In this document: positions 28,901 to 40,000 of the stretch, piece after piece | How the letters are laid out: each line of letters begins with the position of its first letter | How positions within the stretch are numbered: position 1 is the stretch's first letter | Assembly: GCA_900208305.1 (NCBI GenBank) | Contig: OAPG01000001.1 | Location: 1,240,001 to 1,304,000 of the forward strand | Source of the DNA: Melanopsichium pennsylvanicum | Lineage: Eukaryota > Basidiomycota > Ustilaginomycetes > Ustilaginales | Length of the DNA: 64,000 nucleotides | Direction: 5' to 3' | The notes under the pieces: model-generated | The model's database searches: none | Told to the model about the DNA's origin: nothing | Seen by the model: only the letters and a program-made list of their open reading frames with translations | Translations under genes and position numbers: made by a program

Positions 28901-31714
28901 GGTATCCGTGACATTCAAGGCATCTTTGCCTTCCTGGATCACGACCCTTTCGCTGCGCCGCGCTTTTTCCGCGACATTCTGCAGGAGCCATTTACGCAAG
29001 GATGTATCGAAGGCATCCGCCGTTTGCGATCCATCTTGCCACGCTTCGTCTGGAGGCATACGCAGGCGCATGTGGAGGAGGAGATTTTTTTGCCTCCTTG
29101 CAAGAGTGAAGTGTTGGAGATCGAGCTAAAGCATATTGAGAGGCTCTTTTACGACAAGGAGGTCAACAAGTATCGCGAGATGTTCGCCAAACGTGCCTCT
29201 CAAGGCACAGCCACAGTATCGCAGCCAACCTTCCTCGTTAACCTTCGCCAGTTACTCAGCCATCCTCAGATCGCCGACCAGCTCCTGTTTAGCAACAACT
29301 ACTCGCGTCTCTCTTTCGTTGAACTCTTCCGACAATTTTGTCGGCAAGCGCAGCAGGAGCTCGACGCCATTAGAATGCAGTTGGTTACCAGCACGCTGCA
29401 GCTCGTTTGGGGCCATGACTTTCACGAAGCGGAGGAGGACAAGCGACGTTGGCGTGGTGGACGACGGATACTGCAAGAACCCGAGGATATCCGCAAGTTG
29501 CTCAATGCAGCTTTGCGTGTCGTCAACATGGCGCTAGAGGATCAGTCGCTCGCTCGGACAGCATCCATTGGAGGGGTGCAAGACGAGGATCCTGACGGCG
29601 GACCAAGCCTTGCTGAAGGCTCGAACCGATCAGAAGGCGGAGGTGGTGGCCCAGAGACTGCCGACCCCTTTCCCGAGACGCCAACTTCCAAATCGCAATC
29701 CGACGTCGCTGACCAACAAGGTTGGGTCGGAACAGACTCGTTGACCAGAGTCAACCTGACGTGGGAGGAGGCCAGCTACTGGCTCCGTACACTTTTGCAA
29801 AAGCACGCCCATGCCGCTTCTCCTGATGCATGCACTGATCGTATCGAGCCCCCGACGCGCTGGGATCCGGAACGACCCACTCGTACCTTTTTCGATAAGG
29901 AGTTCAAGAATGCGAACGATAAGTCGGTGGATCTCACAGACGCCCGCTTCCATCTGATCGTACAGGATGCCGGTGCCGAAGATATGGATGAGGATGAGCT
30001 TATGGCGCAAATCGAAGCAGAGCGCCAAGGCAGCGGTTCGACTAGCTCGACCAGCAAAAGGCGACGTAAGGATGCCACCCTCGAGCCCGGCATGCTCAAA
30101 AAGTCTCGCCTCCGTGGAAACGCAACGCAGCGAAAAGAGGCCCGAGTCTGGCTCTACAAAGCAAGGGAGCGCCTCGAGACAACACACGCGAAGCTGTTGA
30201 TGCAGCAAGAACGACTTCCGAGCAAACAGCACGAGGTTGCCTTCTTGAGGCAGAAACTGCTCGAGCTTGATACCTCTGGGGCTGACGTGTCTCCGGCCGA
30301 AGCAGCAGGCGAGTCCGACGCTGCTGTTGCAGCGGCTACTGCCGAATGCCTGATTTGTTTTGACTCTAAGGAGCAGATTGGGGTGCTGCCGTGTTACCAT
30401 TCCTTCTGTATTGATTGCATCGAGACGCTCTGCAAGAACAGCTCCAGCCGACCCAGCATGTGGTATGACAGCGACAAGCCGCGATGCCCATCGTGTCGCC
30501 TTGCGTTCCATCCCGATCGAGTAACGCGAGTCATGGAAAGAGGTAGGTCTGCCTCTACCGAGGGAGAAAGCGAGGTCGTTGGAGACTGGAGCGGTAAGAT
30601 CTCAGGCCTCATTACGGATCTCAAGAAGCGGCTTCGCCAAGATGCGACACACAAGGCCGTCATCTTTTCGCATTGGCCCAAGATGCTTGCTTTCGTGCGC
30701 GAGGCGTTGGTGCAGAATGATATTGCAGCGGTGGTGTTTGGCGGCAACGAAGCGGCGCAAGCTGAGGCCCTACGGGCGATCCGCGACGACAACGACGTCA
30801 ACGTGATCATGGTGCCTTTCCGTGCTAGTGCAGGTGCAGCAGGTCTCACGCTCACCACTTGCGATCTAGCTTATCTGATGGAGCCAGCTCTGGATGCAGC
30901 TTTGGAGGCGCAGGCAGTAGGACGCATTCATCGCATTGGACAGAGGCGCGAAACGACCGTTATTCGAGTCAAGATGAAGGCCACGATCGAGGAGGCGGTG
31001 ATGAGGATTGCTGATGAGCGTTCTCGCAAAGGAATGGCGCTTGCTACGCATGCCGATACAAGCGCCACGGCCGAATTTAGCGCTCAAGGTGAAGCTCCAA
31101 CCACATGCACGGCTGCAGATGCTTCGACGTCCTCTACTAGCGGAGTTGCGGCTGGCTCAAGTCAAGTTGGGGCGTCCAAGCTTGTGCGTGCAGACCCGCC
31201 CTCGACTTCAAGTCTTCGAGAGCGATCCATCAAGTCTTCGGTGGCAGCATCGGTTGGGGCCGCGCGCGAGTCGGACACCACCAGTCTGACCATGACCGAG
31301 GTGGGCCTCATCCTGGGCTTCGACGTGGACGAAGAGAAGAGGAAGGCCAGAGAACGCCGAGAGTCCATGATGGCGAGGGCTTATGATTACGGACTGACAC
31401 CTGCATTGGTCAACAGGCTGACCGAAGAGGCGCTGGATGACATTGAACAAGACTTTGCCATGTTTGAAGAAGAAGAAGTCGAAGAGGAGAGGACGATGGA
31501 GGATATAATGGACGGGTACGACGACGACGACGGCGAAATGGACTGGCCACTCTCTGGGTTTCCTACCAGACCAGACGGGTCTATCGATCAGGCAGCTGAC
31601 GCAGCAGCGGACAGTATTGCTACGGCTGGGCAGTCGACGAACCAAGTTCAGTTCGTCGTCGAGGTGCAACAGACGGATGAAGAACAGCCCCGTTTGACGA
31701 GCTCGACAGCTTGA
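26000..31714 (+). CDS. SNF2-family ATPase with internal RING finger (SHPRH/Irc20-like)
   Basis: A 1904-aa single-exon protein predicted to be a chromatin- or DNA-repair translocase with E3 ubiquitin ligase activity. The SNF2 N-terminal half begins near residue 612 (LGYQARCLAWM). Walker A is CESMGLGKT (Lys about 764), followed by VVCPAALVEQW; motif II is LLDEAQIV (about 931-938, DEAQ rather than DEAH/DEGH), then MVTGTPVTKG. A long linker contains coiled coils. A C3HC4 RING lies at about 1449-1500 (CLICFD, CYHSFCIDCIETLC, PRCPSC). The second helicase lobe follows at about 1552-1670 (AVIFSHW and AQAVGRIHRIGQRR). The order SNF2_N - RING - Helicase_C, with no HIRAN domain, fits SHPRH or Irc20 better than Rad5. 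The extra N- and C-terminal regions are acidic or low-complexity. It likely acts in the nucleus. Confidence 0.9.
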   Translation: MVALTRRQAAVAKSASLSPSASGSAKIEVRSTGSNSIRSALSPRGEDSAPLKGEVAENSSRNNGGGSTTKAQLLADVPTIPLFDFDLPLELDAPQGLKVSAFNPAPYIDLIAKLEKWFPHLTRQDDEQEQDWLKAPAKPSTDEDSPAKTGRRRGKATASVISNMQDKPIGSKDEVQGKQKRGKGVKRTGKAKRPDCIHLEVEFVPRFVTESDLCMPRDGPYWGGSQYAKPQQALAVVAFAPPGYRPDRTKVKSMVKTEADAEAQAEGDGHTDSDEDDVDTLLLGYIVPSAFKDKAHPLLHMDPTLLSKEWIQLYGEVTLVPPFLPPRNEVFGRNAFPPLSSRPVLAGIGSFATGLGSSAIGSKAESGLASLQDSNLLVAMRPRVPSTRLLGVLNVQVGLEPVALQYGAGDARADGFVASNDDLKDTGAEGSLSLAKALRQAIPAIVDWKHTFVEVDMHAHTYWDRNASFYDLPPKQSTLARHLVLDKTESVDLPSAPKTTSKKRKKASRPSRNSQRWPRDYSEDDMYDECACPNCRAHFIPDTPPTPEPPRPKVNALPLGEQVSGDDARLGDPASERFLPLDTNVASLLEACRPPLDGPKVYPPSGMILTPLLGYQARCLAWMIKKETILDEDVSELMPNWSPLRCKSADCIMQRRLQLEAEREALIDAMHHGLSRSRRNVKVKEAKAGAASANVAMRSEDDATMSDEPLAKLHSSVLKREPFTDPVDQSFYFDHVSGLLSLRRFPCRRSEPGGALCESMGLGKTLESLSLIAAHPRPNTEDLLSYDTSRSAKMISEMGTHERPFVSRATLVVCPAALVEQWMDEIRKHFRSRVTMDDTKPQDAGTGPEIMQDWANQQPGVLRFRHADFAWDVGSSRKDVRALARDKLTQPDIVVATYEELAFQLSESHRVSRSQNQVRTPLLEVLFWRILLDEAQIVAGASGKATEMIHELWRSNCWMVTGTPVTKGIRDIQGIFAFLDHDPFAAPRFFRDILQEPFTQGCIEGIRRLRSILPRFVWRHTQAHVEEEIFLPPCKSEVLEIELKHIERLFYDKEVNKYREMFAKRASQGTATVSQPTFLVNLRQLLSHPQIADQLLFSNNYSRLSFVELFRQFCRQAQQELDAIRMQLVTSTLQLVWGHDFHEAEEDKRRWRGGRRILQEPEDIRKLLNAALRVVNMALEDQSLARTASIGGVQDEDPDGGPSLAEGSNRSEGGGGGPETADPFPETPTSKSQSDVADQQGWVGTDSLTRVNLTWEEASYWLRTLLQKHAHAASPDACTDRIEPPTRWDPERPTRTFFDKEFKNANDKSVDLTDARFHLIVQDAGAEDMDEDELMAQIEAERQGSGSTSSTSKRRRKDATLEPGMLKKSRLRGNATQRKEARVWLYKARERLETTHAKLLMQQERLPSKQHEVAFLRQKLLELDTSGADVSPAEAAGESDAAVAAATAECLICFDSKEQIGVLPCYHSFCIDCIETLCKNSSSRPSMWYDSDKPRCPSCRLAFHPDRVTRVMERGRSASTEGESEVVGDWSGKISGLITDLKKRLRQDATHKAVIFSHWPKMLAFVREALVQNDIAAVVFGGNEAAQAEALRAIRDDNDVNVIMVPFRASAGAAGLTLTTCDLAYLMEPALDAALEAQAVGRIHRIGQRRETTVIRVKMKATIEEAVMRIADERSRKGMALATHADTSATAEFSAQGEAPTTCTAADASTSSTSGVAAGSSQVGASKLVRADPPSTSSLRERSIKSSVAASVGAARESDTTSLTMTEVGLILGFDVDEEKRKARERRESMMARAYDYGLTPALVNRLTEEALDDIEQDFAMFEEEEVEEERTMEDIMDGYDDDDGEMDWPLSGFPTRPDGSIDQAADAAADSIATAGQSTNQVQFVVEVQQTDEEQPRLTSSTA

Positions 31715-31923
31715 TCTCGTATTGGCTCCATTGAGCTGCTCATCAGCTCCGGAACGCGCTTGGCTATAATGTATGGCGAGTTTCACAATTGTTTCTTAGT
31801 GTTGAACGAGTGAAGTGAGTAGACTGTGACATAAGGAAATGAAGTAACAATACAATGACGTTGGACGCCGAGGCATACAAAGAACGGGGAGGAAAGGTCG
31901 GGAAAGGTGTTTTGGATCTTGAC

Positions 31924-33246
31924 TCATGCAGCGGCCGAGGGCTGGGGAGTGACAGGAGCCGGGTTGAGGTCAGATTGGCTCTGCTCGCTGGGCGTATCTG
32001 CTTCAGCGATGTTTGCTGCGTCGAGCTGATTGTGTTGCAAGCTGTCGGCAAGCTCGTCGGGGCCCGCCTCTTGATGGAAGATGGCACCGCCAAGTTTCTC
32101 CTCTAGCCATTCGACAGCGCCGAGATCGCAAATGACCTTGTGACGGCGGAGCACTTCGTAGGCGTGAAGCTCACCGGGCTTTTTCTTGTCGTCGCTGGTC
32201 TTTGCGGTATTGTCTCTGTACTCTTGTGTGAGCGCGTCGAGCTCGATGAGCTCTACACGGGGAATGTTATTGGAAGCGAGGACAAAGTTACGGATTGCTT
32301 GCTGATGGTCCAATCTCTGCTGTTCGTCGTACACGGGGTCGGAAGAGGAAGGGCGTGCATCGTTGATCAACGATCGAATGCTTGGCTGAGGGTTTCGAGG
32401 TGCAGTGAGGAAAAGTGCATCGGACCATCGTTTTGAACCAAGTAGACGAGCAAGTGGACCAGTGGAGCTTGGTGGAGCAATCCAGTCAAAGTTGTCTACG
32501 ACGTGCAAATTACCTTGTCTCCACTTGGACGACAATGCTGAGCGCAGCGCAAGTTCACGAACCCTCCGAGGAAGCTTTGTGCTGTGATCACGTGGTCGTG
32601 GACCATGAGCCACCGCACCACCTCGCAAGATTGGGTTGGACATGGTACCAAGACGCGCCTGACCAGATCCTTTCTGTGGTCTCAACTTTCGCATGGATCC
32701 ACGAACATCGGAACGACCCTTGGTCGATGCGGTACCGGAACGCTGAGCGTCAAGATAGTATACGACTGCGCTGTGGATAACATCCCGTCTTGCGGGTGCG
32801 TCGAAAACATGTGCAGAAAGGGGTACATATGATTTGGCCGAAGATTTGGGGGCAGCGGGCTTATGGAGGTTGGATAGTTTGACGTGGACAATGGGTGCTT
32901 TGCTGGAAACGGCGACAAGATCACCTTCGTCGAAAGGGGGAATCTCGTAGGTCTCACCATCAAAGTCAAATTCGGTAGCGTGAAGGTTCTCTTGGGTGGA
33001 GGGTTCTGATGCAGCGGCGAAGGTGGAGGAAGATGATTCGGCAGGAGCGGATGCGGTGGAAGATGATGCAGCGGCCTGGTTGTAGGTGGTGGCAGAAGTG
33101 TGGATCGAGGAGGAGGATGCAAAGCTGGAGGCGGTGCGCAGGGCGGTGCGCGGTGCTGCTGGGATCGGCTGTGCGTTAATGGATTGCAGCGCCGATCGCA
33201 AAGAGGCGAGGGAGGCCAGCGCCTTTGACGATGGAAGCAAGGCCAT
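31924..33246 (-). CDS. MRPL4: Mitochondrial ribosomal protein uL4m
   Basis: A large-subunit mitochondrial ribosomal protein. From the ATG at 33246 it is 440 aa: MALLPSSKALASL starts a Ser/Ala/Arg-rich mitochondrial presequence, then about 60 disordered residues. The uL4 core begins around PLSAHVFDAPARRDVIHSAV and includes the hallmark GSMRKLRPQKGSGQARLG, then NPILRGGAVAHGPRPRDHS and RRVRELALRSALS. The C-terminus is Gln/Ala/Ser-rich and probably disordered. A slightly longer frame from 33258 has no ATG, so 33246 is chosen. It is convergent with the SNF2-RING gene; the two stops are 209 bp apart. Confidence 0.93.
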   Translation of the reverse strand: MALLPSSKALASLASLRSALQSINAQPIPAAPRTALRTASSFASSSSIHTSATTYNQAAASSSTASAPAESSSSTFAAASEPSTQENLHATEFDFDGETYEIPPFDEGDLVAVSSKAPIVHVKLSNLHKPAAPKSSAKSYVPLSAHVFDAPARRDVIHSAVVYYLDAQRSGTASTKGRSDVRGSMRKLRPQKGSGQARLGTMSNPILRGGAVAHGPRPRDHSTKLPRRVRELALRSALSSKWRQGNLHVVDNFDWIAPPSSTGPLARLLGSKRWSDALFLTAPRNPQPSIRSLINDARPSSSDPVYDEQQRLDHQQAIRNFVLASNNIPRVELIELDALTQEYRDNTAKTSDDKKKPGELHAYEVLRRHKVICDLGAVEWLEEKLGGAIFHQEAGPDELADSLQHNQLDAANIAEADTPSEQSQSDLNPAPVTPQPSAAA

Positions 33247-34361
33247 GATGGGTGACAAAGCTGGTAGCAGATACGCTGAGCTGTGCGGCTAAGAGGATGA
33301 ACCGGCGGTGGAAGGTGATGCCGCAATTAAAATTCGAAGTGCAGAATGATGATGAGGAGACGACAACCAAAGTCGCACAAAGGTGACTGAGTAGATGGAC
33401 TGCGCCTTCTCTCACTTGATCAAAAAAGCATTTCTTCCCAAAGTGCTCGAAAAACCTCGATTCCGGTCGGCCGCGTGATCAGGATAGCCTCTATCGTGAT
33501 ATGTCTTTATTACGGTTGATAAAGATCGGCGATGAGTAGGCACCCAATCTCGAAAATGTTAGACTGGAAAGTTTCACAGCGTCCGGATTTTGAAAAGATG
33601 TTCAGGATTGCTTTTGCACACGTGACCTCGGCCGAGCCCATCCTACTGCTATCTCGCAATTGGGGTCACTACTTGATGCGGAAGCCAGCGTGCATCTGGT
33701 CTCTCAGACTCGCGATCGACTTGTGGCCAAGCACAGACAGGCAGTCAATTGGGCAGAGTGAGGCGACGTGCTAGTAAGCGACCCCGAGTGGTAAGTCCAT
33801 GGCCAGACTACAGACAGCGTGTGAGATAGTGTGCCCTGGCCGGCGCAGTGAGTAGCGGATGTGCGTACCGTCGTCGTTTGAGGTTACCAAGTTGGAGATA
33901 TCGGACTCTATCTTAATCTTTCACCTCTCCGCATCATCAAGAAGGTAGGTAATCGCTGTCGGTACATAGCAAGGTATATAGCAACGTTTGCCTGCACAAT
34001 ACAGGCATCATCAGAAGACAGCACAGGCGCTGACCATTCTTTTATATCCTCGCATTGCTCTATATCATATATCTACATCTACTTCTACAATTCATTCCAA
34101 CTCCTGGTATTTTTGCATTCGACGACAATTCGCATTCGACGACTACGTCCTCGCGTTCCAACACACCTTTCTCCTTCACCTATCCCTCTGTTCCGCCTTG
34201 AAACAATCAATCCACCAACACCCGTCCTACATTTGGCATTTTTGTTTTCATCTTACTATCAAATTCGTCTACGACGTGGACAACCTATATACCTCCAACC
34301 ATCTACCAACACAATCGAAACTCTCGAATCAACCTTTTTTTTCCGCACAAACACAGTCATC
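33247..34361. other. Divergent promoter region uL4m / RPS16
   Basis: No gene supported. The region between divergent starts holds the RPS16 promoter; TATATC/TATAT stretches at about 34043-34072 may be core elements, followed by a C/T-rich leader with a T run just before the ATG. Confidence 0.6.
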
Positions 34362-35406
34362 ATGTCCGCACCTTCCGTTTCGTGCTTCGGCAAGAAGAAG
34401 ACGGCCACCGCCGTCGCCCACTGCAAGGAGGGCAAGGGTCTCATCCGCCTCAACGGTCAACCCATCTCCCTCACTCAGCCCGAGATCCTCCGATGGAAGG
34501 TCTACGAGCCCGTCCTCGTCGTTGGCGAGGACAAGTTTTCGTAAGTAATTAGCATCATCGCATTGCTATGAAAAGAAAAGAAAAGCAGCAACCGCAAGGA
34601 AGACACCCCGAGAAGAACAGTCACGAGAATGGCTCCTCGCTGAAGGGACAATGTGGAAAAATACGACCGTCAGACACTGAACAAGGACAGCTCCAGGACG
34701 TAGCAAACCGTATCGGACAGAGTTAGCACCGGGGGACGCCTGTTCGACGTTGGAATGTGGTAGCAAGACAGACTTGACAAAGCAGATTGCACCTCGCTGG
34801 CATGATAGACTCATTAACCGACATCAGGTTATGGATGCCTTCATGACTTGCCGTGACCTCGTTCTTGCCTCTGTTGGGATTGTCGTGGAAATGGAGAAAT
34901 CACATTTTGTAATTGCGAGTAGAATTTGTTAATAGCAGATGGGAGTGGCGCGGAGGTAAGCTGCATGATGATTTCAAGCTCGAGAAATGTTTCACGGTGG
35001 GAGTACGACGCTTAACTCGGGGATGTGCGACAAGCGGATTTACGACTTGTTGAGGTTGTTGCTTTCCTCTTTCTTGGCGGTTTCAATAAGCTTGCTCTGA
35101 CAACTGAGGTCAGCTGACATTGTCCTTGTCTTTCCCTTTCTCCTTGCCAATTACAGCACCGTCGACATCCGTCTCCGTGTTTCTGGTGGTGGTCAAACCT
35201 CGCAGATTTACGCCATCCGTCAGGCGATCGCCAAGTCGCTTGTCGCTTACTACGCCAAGTACTACGATGCTGCTTCGGCGCTTGAGCTCCGTCAGCTCTT
35301 TGTTGCCTACGATCGTACGCTCTTGATTTCCGACACTCGACGATCGGAGCCCAAGAAATTCGGTGGTCACGGTGCCCGTGCTCGTCGCCAGAAATCTTAC
35401 CGTTAA
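34362..35406 (+). CDS. RPS16: 40S ribosomal protein uS9 / S16 (two exons)
   Basis: A small-subunit cytosolic ribosomal protein of 142 aa, the usual length. Exon 1 is 34362-34540 and encodes [20 protein letters not shown] through GEDKFS. Exon 2 is 35157-35406 and encodes [36 protein letters not shown] and the hallmark C-terminus [10 protein letters not shown]. The intron begins GTAAGTAATT and ends CCAATTACAG, 616 nt, and both phases fit. The serine codon at the junction is split (TC|C). Confidence 0.97.
34541..35156 (+). other. Long intron of RPS16
   Basis: A 616-nt intron. An exact box C (ATGATGA, 34965-34971) is followed by CTGA tetramers at 35097, 35104 and 35114, but the spacing (130-150 nt) and the weak terminal stem (AGCTG/CAGCT) make a snoRNA uncertain. 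Confidence 0.8.
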
Positions 35407-37013
35407 ACTTTACGCCCCCCATTCAATCTCAACCTTTGCGCAACAAAGTTTGGTTGTTTGTGGTTCGTGTTTTCCTGGTCTGATTTTGCATGTCTCTACA
35501 TCTACCCTCCATCTTGCCACAGGTTTGCATAGCTTGGTGGTTCAGCTATGTTATCTACTCACACGTTTTGATGGCACACTCGCTAACAAGAGTATGCCCC
35601 GAATCCTACCACCAATAAAAATCCATTCACATACATTATGTGGTGCGCATGAATCATTTACAACCATCAATGCCAATTCCACTTGTACATCATCAGTACT
35701 TACAACCCGTCTCCCTCCCCCCCATAAAAGGGTTTTGGTCCATCATTTTAAGAACGAGCCTTGTTCTTGTTGCTACTATTTGGCGCTGTGACCGTGATAA
35801 GCCTGCGAATTGGAGTTATACTCTGTGATTGACGTGAGATAAGCGTGGCTTGCGAAACTCAAACAGGACCACGGTTGATGGAGTTGGATTTGGATGATGT
35901 GCGGACTGGGAGGAAAAACAAGGCAGCTTGGTTCTGCGGAGTTTATTATAGATTGATCGCAGAGCGTCACTTAAAATATTGTGGATGTAACACACTCAAC
36001 TGAAGTTTCAAGAAAGGGTGCCTCCGCCGGTGACATGCATCCAAAGAGACTTTGGGACAAACTCGTGCTCGTTCCAAGATATTTGCCACACCTTTGCTGC
36101 TGCTGTCAGGTCGTGTCTTGTCATAGACTTGCGAGTAAGTTGGAGTAAATTTCGACTATAATTTACAATACAGTAAGTGGGTGTATTGTGCGTGCGGGTG
36201 CTGTAATTCACTTTACTGAACTGTAAATTGAAATTAGTGTACAATGCAGATAGAGCAGACAAATCATGTGTGAGGGTTTGTTCAAGCGCGCATAGCGTGT
36301 CAGTAGTAAGTCTGTAGTGTTTGTTCAGAAACAGTTGTATTTGAGTAAAGTTGATATATATGTATGCGTACATGTGTATTTTGCCTCCACGCCGGATTTT
36401 CACAAACATCTGACAGGTGTGACAGAAACAGAGACAGAGACAGTGACAGAGACAGTGCGCCCACAAAAACCAAACACCGCTACGCCGCATTGATCGTCAC
36501 TTTGCTTTTCAGGTCTCTTGCCTATTCACGTACTGTACTACTCTTCTTCGTCTCTACATCGATTCAATAGCCGAATAGAGCCATCCTCTTGTTCATATAC
36601 AAAGCTTGGGCTACAGTCGCTTTCATTCAAGTTCGTCCTCCAGCACTCACAACTTCAATAGCCATTCTAATATATCCCCACTCTGCTTCTTTTATCGGCG
36701 TACAAGCTGCATTGCGCGCCGCTTTCATCTTTATCCCATTGCCATTGCTTCCAGCATCGCCTATCGATCACGAACAATTAAGCGACAAGCTCAGATACAA
36801 TCGTATCCCGCGCCTCCCGTACTTCTCTACTCTATTATTCACCATCTCTGCTCATGTCTACTTTGTGCACGGTGCCCTCCAACAACAATCAAAATCAATC
36901 TTAGCCCGTATACAAACCCGAGTCTGCATTGCATTATTGCGCCTTCACACCTCCCAACTCCAAGACCCTCGGGCCACATAGGTAGCCGCGTTGCGCCGAC
37001 ATCTGTAACCGCC
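35407..37013. other. RPS16 3' region and DENND6 upstream region
   Basis: Non-coding by my reading. Includes the RPS16 3' UTR. A GACAGA-type short repeat lies at about 36416-36455. The frame of the DENND6 gene stays free of stops for 408 bases before its ATG but has no earlier ATG. Confidence 0.55.
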
Positions 37014-40000
37014 ATGCCTGCTAATCACACCATTCTCTCGCCCTCAAATACCGGTGATGGCGACCTGGGCCTCCTCGCCATGGAGTCCCGCTCTCCGTCC
37101 ACCTCTTTCGATACCAATTATGATTCTAGATCTCGAGCCGCCGAACTTTCTGCAATTCCTACATACCCGACTCCGCCATCCGTCAACACCCCCACTTTCA
37201 CTTCGCAGCCCTTGACTGCATCCTCGCCCAGAATAACCACTTTGGCAACCGCAACCGCCACATCCGATCACACCCCCACCTCACGCGTGGGAACGCGAAT
37301 TTCAAGCGACACCAACATCGAAACATTGGCCTCCGGCTCCGCACTCACTTCATCTGCCACTTCATCCCGTTTGGGAGCCATGTCGTTGCAAGACCATCTG
37401 TCACAAGATCCTGCTTCGCAAACCAGTGGCGCTCCTCCTCTCTCCTCTGCTTCCGCTCTCTCCACCTTGACTCGCGGCCAAACTTCCCACGTTGCAACCG
37501 ACAGCATCTCTTCCAGCAGCTCGGCTTACAGCTCGGCCGCCGAAAGTCCTGGCTCGGAACGTGTCCCACCCACCACAATCCCTGCCACCGCTCCATCCTC
37601 TGCTGTACCACTCGCTTTCTTCCAACAACACCAGCCAGCATTTTCGAGCTCATCTCCACCACCATCTACCTCACCCCCAGCCTCCATATCGCAACAAAGC
37701 ATCGCTTCCAACTCCACCATCACACAAGCGCGACTCCCAACTTCGCGCTCTTTGGCTTCCACCTTTTCTCAACACGCCATGAGCGTCGAACAGGAACTCG
37801 ATGCCGATCTAGACCAAAGAGGCTCTGCAACTGATCTTGACGATTCTAGACTCAGGTCGAGGGAAGTCGCAGCGCGTTCGTCGAGACGCAGTAGAAGGTC
37901 TGGGCTGCCAGCACCGCAAGATCGTCTTCCAGTGGGTCAGGGTGGTCCATCAGCCCCACCAAGAAGTGCATCCTTCCGCGACGCAAGTAAAAGGTTGTCA
38001 GTCGGAGCTGGCCATGGTGATCTTGGAGTCGATGCCTATTCGGGCTCTGCCACGGGTCCTTCTTCTCCATCCATGACAAGCTTTTTGGATCTCGATTCAC
38101 CCCGAACATCAGAGTCGAGCAGCACAGGCAGATATCCGGTCCCCAGCAGAAGAACTTCGCTCAACGCTACCTCGCCTAAAAATACCATACTTCCTGTCGA
38201 CGCAGTACACTTCGCATCAAATAACCCAATCGGCAGCACCGCAGCAAGCAACTCAGCGCCATCATCAACCTCTCGACCCGCATCAAGCAACAGCAAAAAA
38301 GCCTTCGCCAATGCCAAGGCAGAAAAGAATGGCGCACCAGCTGCGATTAGCACTCTTGCCCTTGATCGCGAGGCCATGCAGCGCTGGGTCCTATCGGTCG
38401 GCTGTGTCAACTTTGACCTTGAACTCGGGCCAGACCTCGAGTTTCTCTATCCTCCTCTGGGAATCAGTCGAGAAGAGCGCGACAACATTGCATTCTCATC
38501 TTTCCCTGATACTTCGATCTTTGACGATGGCTCACTGGTGTTTTCATGGCGTGTCAGAGAAGTCCCACTGGATTCTTCGGCTTCCGAAGCGCCCACCATC
38601 AAGTCTCTCGACGAGGCATTGAGTCAGTCGGTTGGAGACGAAGAGACGCCCAGACCGTCCATGAACAAGGCAGCGCTGCAGAATGCTATGCGCAAGAAGA
38701 AAGAGAAGGAGGCAGAGAAGAAAGCCAACAATCAGTCCTTGCCCACCAGTCCCACAAGCCCGAGTACAAGCGGGTTTAGGGATTCGTCTGCGTCAAGTAA
38801 CGCTAGCGGTCATGCGCTGAGCAGACAAGCGTCCGATGCGAATCTGAACCATGGTGCAAACAACAACACATCTGTAGGCATGCCCGGCACCACCTCCTTC
38901 CACGAGAGGCTGACCCAAAAACTCTTTTCTTCCGGCTCTAGCGGAATGGCAAGGCATTTCTCTCACGACAGACATAGCAGCTCGCACTCGATGAGCTCGG
39001 CCTCTGCCGATGACGAAGGTGATCCTTCGTTGTCCGCTACCAACGGCTCTACAAATACAGGCGTATCACCCGCTGACAGTCCCATCTCTCAGCCCTCGAG
39101 CACCACTTCTGAAGTCATCGTCCCGAGAAAGACGGGCAACAGTACGAGCAGCAGCTACATCTACGGCTACGTGTTCTTCCGACAGAAGAGGGATTCAACC
39201 AATCGTCGAGGCTATTTCCAAAAGTCTGTCGTCATCCTCTCCCACCTCCCCTTTGTCGGTCTTTTCTCTGAGGTCGTCGCTCGCTTGGGTCCGCTTTACT
39301 TTGAACATGGCATGTCGATGTTTGAAGCATTTGCGAACGACATTATGGGTTGGCCCACTCCACAGCCGGGGACAATCTTGACCTTGCCATTGCTGGGTAG
39401 CATCATCACAGCAGCGATTCCGTTTGGACAACAGCCTCAGAACTCGCCCAATGCTGAATCCGCGCCTATGTTAAGTTCTCTTTCGTCCAGCTCGACTGGT
39501 CCCGGAGGCGGCGGAGGCGGGTTCAGGAATGCAGCCGCAACCATGACTATCAGAAGCAGATCACGACATTCTAGCGCGGCTACCAGAGAGCTTCCAGAAC
39601 CACTCATCGGCCCTGAGGGACCCCTATTGGCCTCGGTACCCGCAACATCGTTGTTCGAAACATTCAAAGAAGCTCTAGGAGATCTCTGGCTGCTTTGGGA
39701 ATGCGTACTCCTGGCAGAACCAATCCTCGTCATTGCGCCACAACCAAAGATTGCGAGCGAAGCCGTGTGGCACATGTTGGATCTCATTCGACCTATACCC
39801 TTTGCAGGCGATTTCCGGCCATACTTTCACATTCACGATTACGACTTTCGCACGCTGGTGACCAAGAACAAGCCGAATGCAGGCACGCTGGTTGCTGCGA
39901 CCAATCCGTTTTTCGCCACCGCGTGTTCGCACTGGCCCCACGTTCTGCGTGTCGGCAAAGGGGCGGTGAAGCTGATTCAAATCAAACATGGGTCCACTTC

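Noticed and set aside
33988..34548. 186-codon plus-strand frame before and across RPS16 exon 1
   Set aside because: It reads another frame of the leader and exon 1; the RPS16 frame is conserved.
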